This document shows positions 49,082 to 57,093 of a stretch of 64,000 nt of DNA, in pieces. The notes under the pieces were generated by a model. The model did no database searches, had not been told where the DNA came from, and worked only from the letters and a program-made list of their open reading frames with translations. The position numbers and the translations under genes were made by a program. The DNA is from Bacillota bacterium (lineage in GTDB: Bacteria; Bacillota; Clostridia; Lachnospirales; Lachnospiraceae), in the NCBI GenBank assembly GCA_023423045.1, contig JAFAGA010000102.1, positions 1 through 64,000 on the forward strand, given 5' to 3'. Each line of letters starts with the position of its first letter. Within the stretch, counting starts at the first letter, position 1.

Positions 49082-50686
49082 ATGTTACAGCAAAACGAGA
49101 AAATCACGGCTCTCTATTGCCGTTTGAGCCAAGAGGACGAGCTTGCGGGTGAGTCCGGTAGTATTCAGCACCAAAAGCAGATATTGAGGGAATATGCCGA
49201 AAAGAACGGCTTTCCCAATCCGAGGATTTGGGCGGACGATGGGTATTCCGGGGTCAGCTTTGACCGCCCCGGCTACAACGAAATGATGGCCGCGGTGGAA
49301 GCGGGGAACGTGTCCACCATCATCGTCAAAGACCATTCAAGGCTTGGCAGGAACCGCCTTGTCATGGGCTATCTCATTGAGGAAAAGCTCCCTGACTACG
49401 GAGTACGGTATATCGCCATCAATGATTCCGTAGACACGGACAAGGGAGTGGACGAAAGCCTTGCAATCCGTGACCTGTTCAACGAGTGGCACGCCCGTGA
49501 CACCAGCAAGAAAATCAAGGCGGTGAAGATGGCGGCGGCAAAGCGTGGCGAGCGTATCGGCTCTAAGCCGCCCTACGGCTACCAGAAAGACCCCAATGAC
49601 CCGAAACGGATTATCCCCAACGAGGACACCGCCCCCATTGTCCGCCGCATCTTTGCCCTGTGTGCCGGGGGGTTAGGCCCCAGCAAGATTGCCCGTATTC
49701 TGCGAGAGGAACAAGTGCTTACGCCAACCTCCTACGCCTATCAGACAGAGGGGACAAATCACATTTTCCTGAACACAGATAAGCCCTATGGGTGGAGCCA
49801 GAAAACGGTCAGCGGAATTTTGGAGCGTGAGGAATACATCGGAACAACCGTAAACTGCCGTTCCTATATCCCCTCCTTCAAGAGCAAAAAGTCAAAGGAA
49901 AATCCGCCGGAAAAGTGGCTGCGGTTTGAAAATACCCACGAATCGCTGATTGACCGGGAAACATGGGACATCGTGCAGAAGGTACGGCAGGGCAAGCGCA
50001 GGCCCAACAAGATGGGCGAACAGGATATGCTTTCCGGCTTGCTGGAATGTGAAGCCTGCGGAACAAAGCACTACTTATGCCGCTGCGGAAGCTGGAACGA
50101 GGAGCAGTATACTTACACCTGCGGCCGCTACCACAAGCACAAGGATGAGTGTACGCCCCACACCATCAAGGTCATGGCACTGCACCAGATTGTGCTGGCA
50201 GAGATTCAGCGGGTGACAGCCGAAGCCAAGGAGCATACGGAGCAGTTCCTGCAACGGGCAATGGATAAGCACCAAAGTCAGCTAAAGCGGGAGATGTCCG
50301 TCAAGACAAGGGAGTTGGAAAAAGCAGAAAAGCGCCTTGGTGACTTGGATAAGCTGTTCCGCAAAGTATTTGAGCAACTGGCATTGGAAAACCTGTCCGA
50401 AGCGCAGTTTAAGGCACTAACCGGTAGTTATGAGGCCGAAAAACAGGAATTGCTTTCCCTGACTGGCAAGCTGGAGCAGGAAATCATCACTGGGAAGGAC
50501 ACCATGCTGAATGCCGACCGTTTCATGACGATTGTGGGGAAATACACCGATATTCAGGCATTGACGCCTGAAATTGTGCGGGAGTTTATCGAGAAGATTG
50601 TGGTGCATGAGCGGTCTGAGCGTTGGAAGAAAAAAAACTACACCCAACAGGTTGATGTGTACTTCAACTTTGTTGGCAGAGTTTAG
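49082..50686 (+). CDS. Large serine recombinase with zinc ribbon and DUF4368-like C-terminus
   Basis: This 534-residue protein has an N-terminal resolvase domain with the catalytic serine in ALYCRLSQEDE (residue 16) and the arginine-containing KDHSRLGRNRLVMG (about 84-97). A recombinase domain follows (GSKPPYGYQKDPNDPKRIIP), then a zinc ribbon with Cys pairs (CEACGTKHYLCRCG, CGRYHKHKDEC, about 325-360). Next is a long coiled coil (about 385-470), with a DUF4368-like end REFIEKIVVHERSERWKKK. The catalytic residues are intact. The ATG at 49082 is chosen over the preceding TTG because of AAAGGAG spacing. It sits 50 bp inside the right terminal repeat, where the integrase of such an element belongs. 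Confidence 0.9.
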   Translation: MLQQNEKITALYCRLSQEDELAGESGSIQHQKQILREYAEKNGFPNPRIWADDGYSGVSFDRPGYNEMMAAVEAGNVSTIIVKDHSRLGRNRLVMGYLIEEKLPDYGVRYIAINDSVDTDKGVDESLAIRDLFNEWHARDTSKKIKAVKMAAAKRGERIGSKPPYGYQKDPNDPKRIIPNEDTAPIVRRIFALCAGGLGPSKIARILREEQVLTPTSYAYQTEGTNHIFLNTDKPYGWSQKTVSGILEREEYIGTTVNCRSYIPSFKSKKSKENPPEKWLRFENTHESLIDRETWDIVQKVRQGKRRPNKMGEQDMLSGLLECEACGTKHYLCRCGSWNEEQYTYTCGRYHKHKDECTPHTIKVMALHQIVLAEIQRVTAEAKEHTEQFLQRAMDKHQSQLKREMSVKTRELEKAEKRLGDLDKLFRKVFEQLALENLSEAQFKALTGSYEAEKQELLSLTGKLEQEIITGKDTMLNADRFMTIVGKYTDIQALTPEIVREFIEKIVVHERSERWKKKNYTQQVDVYFNFVGRV

Positions 50687-50698
50687 GACAAGAGAAAA

Positions 50699-50719
50699 GC
50701 CGTAGTAAAATCCTACGGC
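50699..50719 (+). terminator. Hairpin after the recombinase gene
   Basis: GCCGTAG (50699-50705) pairs with CTACGGC (50713-50719) around seven bases. No T-run follows, so it may be a weak terminator or part of the recombination end. Confidence 0.5.
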
Positions 50720-50735
50720 AAATCTCAAAAACTGA

Positions 50736-50780
50736 AAACATCCTTATTGGAAGGGGACATATGCCCCTGCCCTCTTTTTG
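50736..50780 (-). repeat. Right terminal inverted repeat of the mobile element
   Basis: Read on the minus strand it runs CAAAAAGAGGGCAGG (50780-50766), a short palindromic GGGGCATATGTCCCC, then TCCAATAAGGATGTTT (50751-50736). The last 16 bases are identical to 28038-28053. Confidence 0.75.
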
Positions 50781-50836
50781 TTCATTTAAAATAATGCAAG
50801 TGTTTGTCCGTAAGCGGATAAATCCGCTTTTAATAT

Positions 50837-50962
50837 CTAATCCTCCAAAAAAGTTAAAAATCGTTCGACCGTCTGATTTTTATAAAACTCTTTTACTGAC
50901 CTATCGATCCCAGGCCGGACATAATTAATATCCGCACCGCTTTTAACAAGCAGACATTCCAT
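50837..50962 (-). CDS. Possible 41-residue protein coupled to the YolD-like gene
   Basis: The ATG overlaps the YolD stop (TAATG), and the frame encodes MECLLVKSGADINYVRPGID then RSVKEFYKNQTVERFLTFLED. It is rich in charged residues, with no stop-free extension beyond. Overlap with the preceding stop suggests translational coupling. No family was recognised; it could be a chance frame. Confidence 0.4.
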   Translation of the reverse strand: MECLLVKSGADINYVRPGIDRSVKEFYKNQTVERFLTFLED

Positions 50963-51333
50963 TACTCAAAAACCCGCTCAAAGAGCATCTCTCCCTGTAG
51001 TTCAGAAATATCATCAAAGGATATCTTCGTAGTTACAACCTTCAGCACCCTGCTTGTTTTATCGATCCGTGATACCATTCCGGTTACCTGTACATATTCC
51101 CCGTTCTGAAAATACTCCACCGTAACAATATCCTTTTCCCGAATCTGCTTCAGCTTCCGGTCCAATGCCTCTTTCTGCTCTTCCGACAAATCCCGTTTCG
51201 CAACTATGATCCGTTCCTTTTCTACCAACGCTTCCCGGAATCCCCTCAGCGCATCAAAGGGCATAAATTGCTTTGCCCGATTTTCACGATCCATTTTCCC
51301 ACGCATTGTTAACAGCGTATGCCTACTCGCCAC
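50962..51333 (-). CDS. YolD-like protein, partner of the translesion polymerase
   Basis: This 123-residue protein has the YolD core RENRAKQFMPFDALRGFREA, then a helical Lys/Glu segment and a beta-rich end (DIVTVEYFQNGEYVQVTGMV, DDISELQGEMLF). The start is taken as GTG at 51333, which overlaps the polymerase stop region and has GGAGGT eight bases upstream; ATGs at 51306 and 51294 lack a site. YolD proteins are encoded with UvrX/YqjW-type Y-family polymerases and probably assist them. It ends 180 bp from the right end of the mobile element. Confidence 0.82.
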   Translation of the reverse strand: MASRHTLLTMRGKMDRENRAKQFMPFDALRGFREALVEKERIIVAKRDLSEEQKEALDRKLKQIREKDIVTVEYFQNGEYVQVTGMVSRIDKTSRVLKVVTTKISFDDISELQGEMLFERVFE

Positions 51334-52588
51334 TCTTATGACCTCCAATCTGCCGGTTACGTTCCATGGTTGTGCCTGCCTCCTGCAGGTCCATTCCACG
51401 CACAAGAGCGTTATTGCCAAATCTTTTTTTGATTTCCAGAGCTGCCTTCTGCAGCCTCCTGTCTTTCTCAAGCTCCGCCGGATCCGTAAACAGATCATAT
51501 TGCTCATAGGCTTCATTCACCAGATTGTTGCAGGACAGGCTCAGTCTCCGTACGGGTTTATCTTTGGACACAATGCGCTCATATAATTCCATCACATACG
51601 GGATGATCGTCCGGTAGGAATTGGTGCTGACCGGCATGGATGCAGTTCCCACAGCCGGCTTTAGCTCCAGCTCATTGGAATATCCAAGCATCAGCGACAT
51701 AGAGCTTGTAACAACACCTCTATCCACCATATCCAGGCATAAGGCATCCGTCATTTCCTTTACGATCAGCCTGCACTCTTCAAAACTATAATCTCTCGGC
51801 AGCACCTGCCCCGCCGACATGGAGTTGCTTTTGGGCTTATATGTCTTTATGTCCGCCATTGTCGTGGTTTCCCTGCCCCATGCATGGTCGATCAAAAGCT
51901 CCGCATCAATCCCGAACATCCGGTAAAGCAGCTCTTCCTCCGCTCGGGCAATCTCACCCATGGTGGCAATTCCCATACCGGCAAGCCGTCTTACCGTTCC
52001 TGCACCTATTCTCCAAAAGTCGGTCAGCGGCTGATGCTCCCACAACGTCCTCCGGTAGATTTCCTCATCCAGATATCCTATGTTATCCTTCGCATGCTTT
52101 GCCGTAATATCCAGCGCTACTTTGGCCAGATACAGATTTGTCCCTATTCCCGCTGTGGCGGTAACTCTTGTGGAGCTCATAATATCCGCCATGATCTGCA
52201 GTGCCAGCTCTCTTGCGCTCATATGATACATGGGCAGATAATGCGTCACATCAAGAAAAGCCTCATCGATGGAATAGATATGAATATCCTCTTTTGCAAC
52301 ATATTTCAGATATATGGTATAAATGTTGGCAGAATATTGAATGTAAAGCTTCATCCTCGGCGGTGCCATGATGTATTTCACATCCTTTGGTATCTGGAAC
52401 ACTCTGCACCGGTTCTTTATTCCCAATGCCTTCATGGACGGAGAAATCGCAAGACAGATTGTTTTCTCGCTCCTCTCCGGATCGGCAACCGCCAAATTAG
52501 TCGTCAGCGGATCAAGATCTCGTTCCACACACTCTACGGAAGCATAGAATGATTTCAAATCAATACACAAATACATCCTCTCTTCCAT
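51323..52588 (-). CDS. Y-family (UmuC/UvrX-type) DNA polymerase
   Basis: This 421-residue polymerase has catalytic motifs CIDLKSFYASVE (first metal-binding Asp, near residue 8) and HIYSIDEAFLDVT (Asp-Glu pair, about 102-114). It also shows the helix-hairpin-helix-like RIGAGTVRRLAGMGIATMGE and a little-finger domain (KSNSMSAGQVLPRDYSFEEC). It inserts bases opposite lesions. The start at 52588 uses GGAGG eleven bases upstream; an ATG at 52576 is also possible. A LexA box lies 66 bp upstream. It overlaps the YolD-like gene by 11 bp. Bacillus UvrX and YqjW are the nearest remembered relatives. Confidence 0.9.
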   Translation of the reverse strand: MEERMYLCIDLKSFYASVECVERDLDPLTTNLAVADPERSEKTICLAISPSMKALGIKNRCRVFQIPKDVKYIMAPPRMKLYIQYSANIYTIYLKYVAKEDIHIYSIDEAFLDVTHYLPMYHMSARELALQIMADIMSSTRVTATAGIGTNLYLAKVALDITAKHAKDNIGYLDEEIYRRTLWEHQPLTDFWRIGAGTVRRLAGMGIATMGEIARAEEELLYRMFGIDAELLIDHAWGRETTTMADIKTYKPKSNSMSAGQVLPRDYSFEECRLIVKEMTDALCLDMVDRGVVTSSMSLMLGYSNELELKPAVGTASMPVSTNSYRTIIPYVMELYERIVSKDKPVRRLSLSCNNLVNEAYEQYDLFTDPAELEKDRRLQKAALEIKKRFGNNALVRGMDLQEAGTTMERNRQIGGHKSGE

Positions 52589-52653
52589 CCAGAAAAACAC
52601 CTCCGATTCTGCTCTTCTCTTTTTATCTCAATTACATTAGCTATTATATCACC

Positions 52654-52667
52654 CGAACAAACGTTTG
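52654..52667. promoter_or_regulatory. LexA (SOS) box
   Basis: CGAACAAACGTTTG matches the Gram-positive consensus CGAACRNRYGTTYC at 13 of 14 positions. It is placed upstream of the translesion polymerase, the expected position for damage-induced control. Confidence 0.85.
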
Positions 52668-52707
52668 TATATACCTTTCCATCGTTTCCCTAAAAGCAAT
52701 TAACGAC

Positions 52708-52749
52708 AAAAAAATCCCCTAAGCCTATTTTTCAAGGTTTAGAGGATTT
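52708..52749 (-). terminator. Terminator of the FAD oxidoreductase operon
   Basis: On the minus strand AAATCCTCTAAACCT (52749-52735) pairs with AGGCTTAGGGGATTT (52726-52712), and seven T residues end the structure. It lies 30 bp after the stop. Confidence 0.9.
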
Positions 52750-52778
52750 CATTGAGCGAGGCGACAACCAGATTTAAA

Positions 52779-54137
52779 CTACAGTTTTAAATACGCGCCT
52801 TCTTTAATTAAAATATCCTGCATTTCTTTTATGTTAATATCACTTGTTTTTTGTCCGTATTTTACTGCAAGGTATGCGGCTGCTCCCCCTGCTTGTGCAA
52901 CTGCTCCGACAATTGGTGTTGTTCTTATTGCCCCTTGTGCTTCAAAGGTTGCAGAGATGCATCTTCCCACGGTGATTAAATTGGAAATTTGATTATTAAC
53001 GAGGCATCTATAGGGCACACTGTACATTGTCCCTGTTGTAATATTATCCTCTTCTTTTACTACCTCTCCTTTCCCCTCCGGATGATGAACATCAACGGGA
53101 TATCCCCCATGGGCAATTACATCGTCAAAGGTTCTTGCAGATACAATATCCTCTAATGTTAATTTATATAATCCTTTGATTTGGCGTGATCCTCTTACGC
53201 CTATATTAGGGCCTGTACTTATGAGTACGGCATTTTCAAATCCTCTGATGTTTTCATGCAGAAACTTCTCAAGGTTACGTACTTGTCTTCTGCCCTCAAT
53301 TTCCGCCTTCGTCAGATCCCATGGATCAGTAGCATCCAATCCTCTGATTCTTGTTGTGTTTACAATGACTTCGCCAGGATTGTTGGTTTCAAAGAAAAGG
53401 ATTGCTTCTGTATTAAAATCAAGTGTTCCATCTTCTTTTCCTTTTTTAACAAGTTTCTCATACCCACTGATTGCGAGCCTTGGTGCCATATCCACCATAC
53501 CGGTATTTCCTTTCAGAAATGGGAATTCATCAGGCTTCTCTTTAACAAATGCCTTTACTTCTTCCATATCTACATTGGCCATCTTCATATTCATGGTCAT
53601 AGGCTGACAAGCTCCATCCCCTTCTCTTCCCTTAGTAAATTCCACTCCGGACCATGCAGAAAGGTCACCATCGCCAGTTGCATCGATATACACCTTAGCA
53701 CTTATTTCGCTTAACCCGGCTTTATTGCTTATGGTTATGCTCTCTATCCTCCCATCCGCTGCCCTTACATTGGATAACATGGTATGATAAAGGATATTGG
53801 CTCCACTTTCAAGAAGCATAAGCTCTAATTCATGTTTCATAGCTTCGGCATCAAAAGGTGTGACGGTATAGGTATATCCAATGGTGTCTAATACATGTCC
53901 GGGTGATTTTTTCTTTTCAACCAATCTGTCAATCAGTTCTCCAACACTTCCCTTTATAACCTGTCTATCCTCCACATGGTATGTCATCATTGGACCAACA
54001 CCCGCAGCGGTTAACATCCCGCCCAGAAATCCATACTTCTCTATTATCAATGTTTTTGCACCATTTCTTGCTGCCGTAATAGCCGACATTGCACCTGAAA
54101 TGCCTCCGCCAACCACGATAACATCATAGTTTAACAT
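52779..54137 (-). CDS. FAD-dependent oxidoreductase
   Basis: This 452-residue soluble flavoprotein has an N-terminal dinucleotide fold DVIVVGGGISGAMSAITAAR with Glu at the end of the second strand (LIIEKYGFLGGMLTAAG). VYIDATGDGDLSAWSG (about 150-165) is the second FAD motif, and the C-terminal QGAIRTTPIVGAVAQAGGAA completes the flavin site. It belongs to the FAD_oxidored group found in sugar and acid catabolic clusters; the substrate is unknown. An AAAGGAG site is present. It is the last gene of the epimerase-aldolase-flavoprotein operon and is followed by a strong terminator. Confidence 0.88.
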   Translation of the reverse strand: MLNYDVIVVGGGISGAMSAITAARNGAKTLIIEKYGFLGGMLTAAGVGPMMTYHVEDRQVIKGSVGELIDRLVEKKKSPGHVLDTIGYTYTVTPFDAEAMKHELELMLLESGANILYHTMLSNVRAADGRIESITISNKAGLSEISAKVYIDATGDGDLSAWSGVEFTKGREGDGACQPMTMNMKMANVDMEEVKAFVKEKPDEFPFLKGNTGMVDMAPRLAISGYEKLVKKGKEDGTLDFNTEAILFFETNNPGEVIVNTTRIRGLDATDPWDLTKAEIEGRRQVRNLEKFLHENIRGFENAVLISTGPNIGVRGSRQIKGLYKLTLEDIVSARTFDDVIAHGGYPVDVHHPEGKGEVVKEEDNITTGTMYSVPYRCLVNNQISNLITVGRCISATFEAQGAIRTTPIVGAVAQAGGAAAYLAVKYGQKTSDINIKEMQDILIKEGAYLKL

Positions 54138-54176
54138 ATCATTTCTCCTTTCACTTTCATAGAAACCTATCGGTAG

Positions 54177-55235
54177 TTACCGCCAGTTGTCAATATTATT
54201 TTTAACAAACTCATCATCATTAAGGTGAGGATACAATCTATAAACTCGTTCTATTTCTTCAAGCTGTCCGGGAGACAGCGTCTCTTCCTCATTCAGACAC
54301 CATATGCCCTCCATTAAACCCTGTCTTTTTAATACCTGATGCAGACCGGCGATACATCCTTTAAAGCCATTTGCCGTATCAAAGAAAGCTGCGTTACAAT
54401 CGGTTACTTCCATAGCAAGTGTCAACAGGTCAGCTCTAATACACTCATTCTTTGATGCATCCTTTATCATTTCAAACATCTTAACTGCTGTGTAAGCCCA
54501 TACCGACCAATGTCCTAATAAACCTCCTGCAAAACCTTTTTCGTAGGTTTTTCCATCCTTCGTAAATTTGTATTTTGTTAAAAGGTCAAGAACAATATTA
54601 TCATCGTTCCCTGTGTATAGCGCAATCCTGTCCGCTCTTGATGAAAATGCTAATGCCCTTGCCACATCGAGTGTTTGATAACGGTTAAAAGGTGCACTCT
54701 TAACACCAATTACATTATCTATTTCACAGAATTTCTGCCAGTAATCATAAGTAAAGACTCTTCCGCCAACAGAGCTCTGAAGATAGAATCCTACCACCGG
54801 CATAATACCTGCGACCGCTTCACAACGCGTCAGTAATTCCTCTTCTGACAAATGATTTAGACCGCCAGGACTTAATAATACCGCATCATATCCCAGGCCT
54901 AATGCTATTTTAGCCTCTTCTGCTGCTTGTTCTGCAGGACCGCATACACCTGCTATTCTGACAATTGATTTACCTGTCTTATTTTCATATGCCTCAATTT
55001 CTTCAACTGCTAATTTTAGCACCGGCTCAAATAGTCCAATCTCCGGCTCTCTGATCTCGAATTGGGTTGTATGTACGGCTACTGCTAACCCGCCTACGCC
55101 CGCATTAAGATAATAACGGGTAAGCATTCTTTGCCTTTTTTCATCTAATTTCCTGGAAGCCGTCAATGCTAAAGGATGTGCCGGTATAAATGTGCCTTCT
55201 GCAAATTTTTTTAGTGCTCTTTCATGCCGATTCAT
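54177..55235 (-). CDS. Dihydrodipicolinate synthase-family (DapA-like) aldolase or lyase
   Basis: This 352-residue TIM-barrel protein of the DapA/NAL family is longer than DapA (about 290). The Schiff-base lysine is likely that of NVIGVKSAPFNRYQ (about residue 180), and the family tyrosine that of VVGFYLQSSVGGR. GYDAVLLSPGGLNHLSEEEL is the usual barrel segment. Family members cleave or form pyruvate-linked carbon-carbon bonds in lysine synthesis or in sugar-acid and sialate breakdown. The context with epimerase, flavoprotein and hydroxyacid dehydrogenase argues for a catabolic role, not lysine synthesis. Its ATG overlaps the epimerase stop (TAATG). Confidence 0.85.
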   Translation of the reverse strand: MNRHERALKKFAEGTFIPAHPLALTASRKLDEKRQRMLTRYYLNAGVGGLAVAVHTTQFEIREPEIGLFEPVLKLAVEEIEAYENKTGKSIVRIAGVCGPAEQAAEEAKIALGLGYDAVLLSPGGLNHLSEEELLTRCEAVAGIMPVVGFYLQSSVGGRVFTYDYWQKFCEIDNVIGVKSAPFNRYQTLDVARALAFSSRADRIALYTGNDDNIVLDLLTKYKFTKDGKTYEKGFAGGLLGHWSVWAYTAVKMFEMIKDASKNECIRADLLTLAMEVTDCNAAFFDTANGFKGCIAGLHQVLKRQGLMEGIWCLNEEETLSPGQLEEIERVYRLYPHLNDDEFVKNNIDNWR

Positions 55236-56248
55236 TAGAAATTCCCCTTTCTTTCTTCAAAATGTGTCGGTTTTCCTAATGATCGTCCTCCATCTAATAT
55301 CCATTCTGCCTGCCAGCGAATTAAGGTATCTAAGGATACTGTAGGATAACCAAAGGTTTCCATGGCTAAACCTGCATTGTTCAAGAATGCCTTTTCTTCT
55401 TCCTGGCCTTCAAAGATAGGTTCTTTACCAAGTAACTTACCAAGCTCTGCGGCCGCATGTCTAACCGATACCGTTTCTGGTCCGGTAATATTCATTTTTA
55501 CAGCAGGACTTCCTGTATGCAGCAATGCCCGCAATGCCATTTCGTTTGCATCACCCTGCCATATACAGTTGAAGCAGGTAGTTGCAAGACTAATTGATTT
55601 ACCTTCCATTATATTAGCAGCAAGATCATGAAGAACACCGTATCTTAAGTCTACTGCATAGTTTAACCGGTAGATAAAAACTTCTGTTCCATATTCCATG
55701 GAACCATATTCAAACATACGCTCACGCGCAAGACATGACATAGCATAATCACCCATCGGTGATGGTTTGGTTTTCTCCGTAGCTCCGGAATACACAGGCA
55801 TCATTGGATAGATATTACCAGATGAAAACACTACAATTCTTGAATTTTTATATTTCTCTGCAACCAGAGCAGGAAGCCATGCATTCATAGCCCATGTCAT
55901 TGCCTCCTGTCCATCCGTACCAAACTTACGCCCGGCCATATAGATTACGTTGGGGACATCCGGCAATAAATCAAAAGCTCCGGGTTTTAGTAAATCTACA
56001 CTGATTGTTTCAATTTCATTGTCCTTCATTAGTTTTACAACCACCGGGTCAGTAAAACGTGATACAGCAATCACTTTTTTATTGCTATTTGCTGCTTTAA
56101 TTGCATTCTTTGCAAGGAGAGCTAACGTTGGTCCCATCTTGCCGCCAGCTCCCAGTATTAATATATCTCCATCAATTTTTGATATATCTTCAATTAGCTT
56201 ATTGGAGGGTTCTGATAATTTAAGATCTAATCGTTCCTCATTCCACAT
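55235..56248 (-). CDS. NAD-binding epimerase/dehydratase-like protein
   Basis: This 337-residue protein of the extended SDR fold has the nucleotide motif DILILGAGGKMGPTLALLAK (about residues 28-47), VIYMAGRKFG and VVFSSGNIYP (catalytic Ser/Thr region). The expected YxxxK reads Y-A-M-S-C in GDYAMSCLARERMFEY, so the catalytic lysine is replaced by cysteine. The classical mechanism is therefore doubtful, although the active tyrosine and NAD site remain. The start at 56248 has AGAGGA; the longer TTG frame is unsupported. It leads the three-gene operon, downstream of a palindromic TetR-type operator. Confidence 0.82.
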   Translation of the reverse strand: MWNEERLDLKLSEPSNKLIEDISKIDGDILILGAGGKMGPTLALLAKNAIKAANSNKKVIAVSRFTDPVVVKLMKDNEIETISVDLLKPGAFDLLPDVPNVIYMAGRKFGTDGQEAMTWAMNAWLPALVAEKYKNSRIVVFSSGNIYPMMPVYSGATEKTKPSPMGDYAMSCLARERMFEYGSMEYGTEVFIYRLNYAVDLRYGVLHDLAANIMEGKSISLATTCFNCIWQGDANEMALRALLHTGSPAVKMNITGPETVSVRHAAAELGKLLGKEPIFEGQEEEKAFLNNAGLAMETFGYPTVSLDTLIRWQAEWILDGGRSLGKPTHFEERKGNF

Positions 56249-56411
56249 AAATTTTCCTCTTTTCAAGTTAATTTCAATAATTATAATTTTATTTTTTACT
56301 GTAAGATTACTTTCTTACCATTTTAATCGCAGCTTTAAAGTTAAAATCAACTTAATAATAAAATTACTTTTAACTAATAAATTATTGCTGCTTTATACTC
56401 CCAGCTAGTAA

Positions 56412-56427
56412 GTAACTAGTTAGTTAC
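56412..56427. promoter_or_regulatory. Palindrome upstream of the epimerase operon, probable TetR operator
   Basis: GTAACTA-GT-TAGTTAC is a perfect inverted repeat with 7-bp arms. It sits 164 bp before the epimerase ATG and 52 bp past the tetR stop, in a 230-bp AT-rich gap that must hold the operon's promoter. No convincing -35/-10 pair was found. Confidence 0.6.
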
Positions 56428-56478
56428 CTTAGTGTAAAAAAATACATGCCCAAATAATCTATAAATAGCATATGGCAC

Positions 56479-57093
56479 CTATTTGCATAGATAAGACAAA
56501 AACATAATGGTTACATGATCAATACGCTTATTAATGTTATCATTGTCCTCCAAATTTCTAGATAAAAGCTTTGACAATGTATATCGATTGGAGAAATAGG
56601 AAAAACAGTAGGTTAATAAGGATACAATTACTTGCTCTGTATCAACCTCTTCTTTAAAATCCCCTTCTGCTATTCCCTTATTAATAATTTCTCTTAGGAG
56701 TTCTAATGTGGGGTCTTTTATGCCTGTAAAATCCCCATCTTGGATATATTTACCCTTATTCAGATTCTCCCATTGCAAAAGACTAACATAGGAAGGATTG
56801 TCTTTTAAAAATTGAAAATGCATCTGAATCAGCTTTTTAATTGCATCGACAGGACTGGTTATATGGGATAAGACGCCTAACTCCAGATTACCAAGTCTGC
56901 CATAAACATTAACTAATACCGCTTTATATAATTCCTCTTTGCTGCCAAAGTATTCATAAATCATTCGCTTATTAATATTTGCCTCTTTCGCAATTTCATC
57001 GACCCTTGTGCCATAGATCCCTTTTTGTGCAAACAGAAATTCTGCTGCACTTAGTATATCTTCCTTTGACTTCTGTGAATTACGTTCTCTCAT
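56479..57093 (-). CDS. TetR-family regulator of the catabolic island
   Basis: This 204-residue protein has an N-terminal HTH ILSAAEFLFAQKGIYGTRVD then EIAKEANINKRMIYEYFGSK (about residues 15-55). The TetR C-terminal helical domain has FLKDNPSYVSLLQWENLNKG. The start at 57093 follows GGGAG and lies inside the end of the AraC gene (14-bp overlap), so the two regulators are co-expressed. The likely target is the palindrome at 56412-56427. Confidence 0.85.
   Translation of the reverse strand: MRERNSQKSKEDILSAAEFLFAQKGIYGTRVDEIAKEANINKRMIYEYFGSKEELYKAVLVNVYGRLGNLELGVLSHITSPVDAIKKLIQMHFQFLKDNPSYVSLLQWENLNKGKYIQDGDFTGIKDPTLELLREIINKGIAEGDFKEEVDTEQVIVSLLTYCFSYFSNRYTLSKLLSRNLEDNDNINKRIDHVTIMFLSYLCK

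Larger units (their letters stand above)
28006..50780. mobile_element. Candidate serine-recombinase mobile element carrying surface-protein cargo
   Basis: The segment of about 22.8 kb is bounded by an imperfect inverted repeat (28006-28053 and 50736-50780) whose inner 16 bp are identical. It holds tnpV, a sigma-like gene, a ribbon-helix-helix-like gene, tnpW and a large serine recombinase. These are genes typical of Tn4451-like and conjugative-element modules of Clostridia. Between them lie two giant surface proteins and their regulators. It is richer in G+C to the eye than its flanks. It interrupts otherwise ordinary chromosomal operons. No relaxase, coupling protein or type IV secretion gene is present, so transfer would need a helper. 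Exact crossover bases and any target duplication could not be fixed. Confidence 0.72.

Noticed and set aside
27990..50790. Short target-site duplication (TTCAT near both ends)
   Set aside because: A five-base match in AT-rich DNA, not at equal distance from the repeats, is expected by chance.
50962..51516. 184-codon reading of the YolD-like gene
   Set aside because: The first 60 codons overlap the polymerase gene out of frame; GGAGGT and family similarity place the start at or after 51333.
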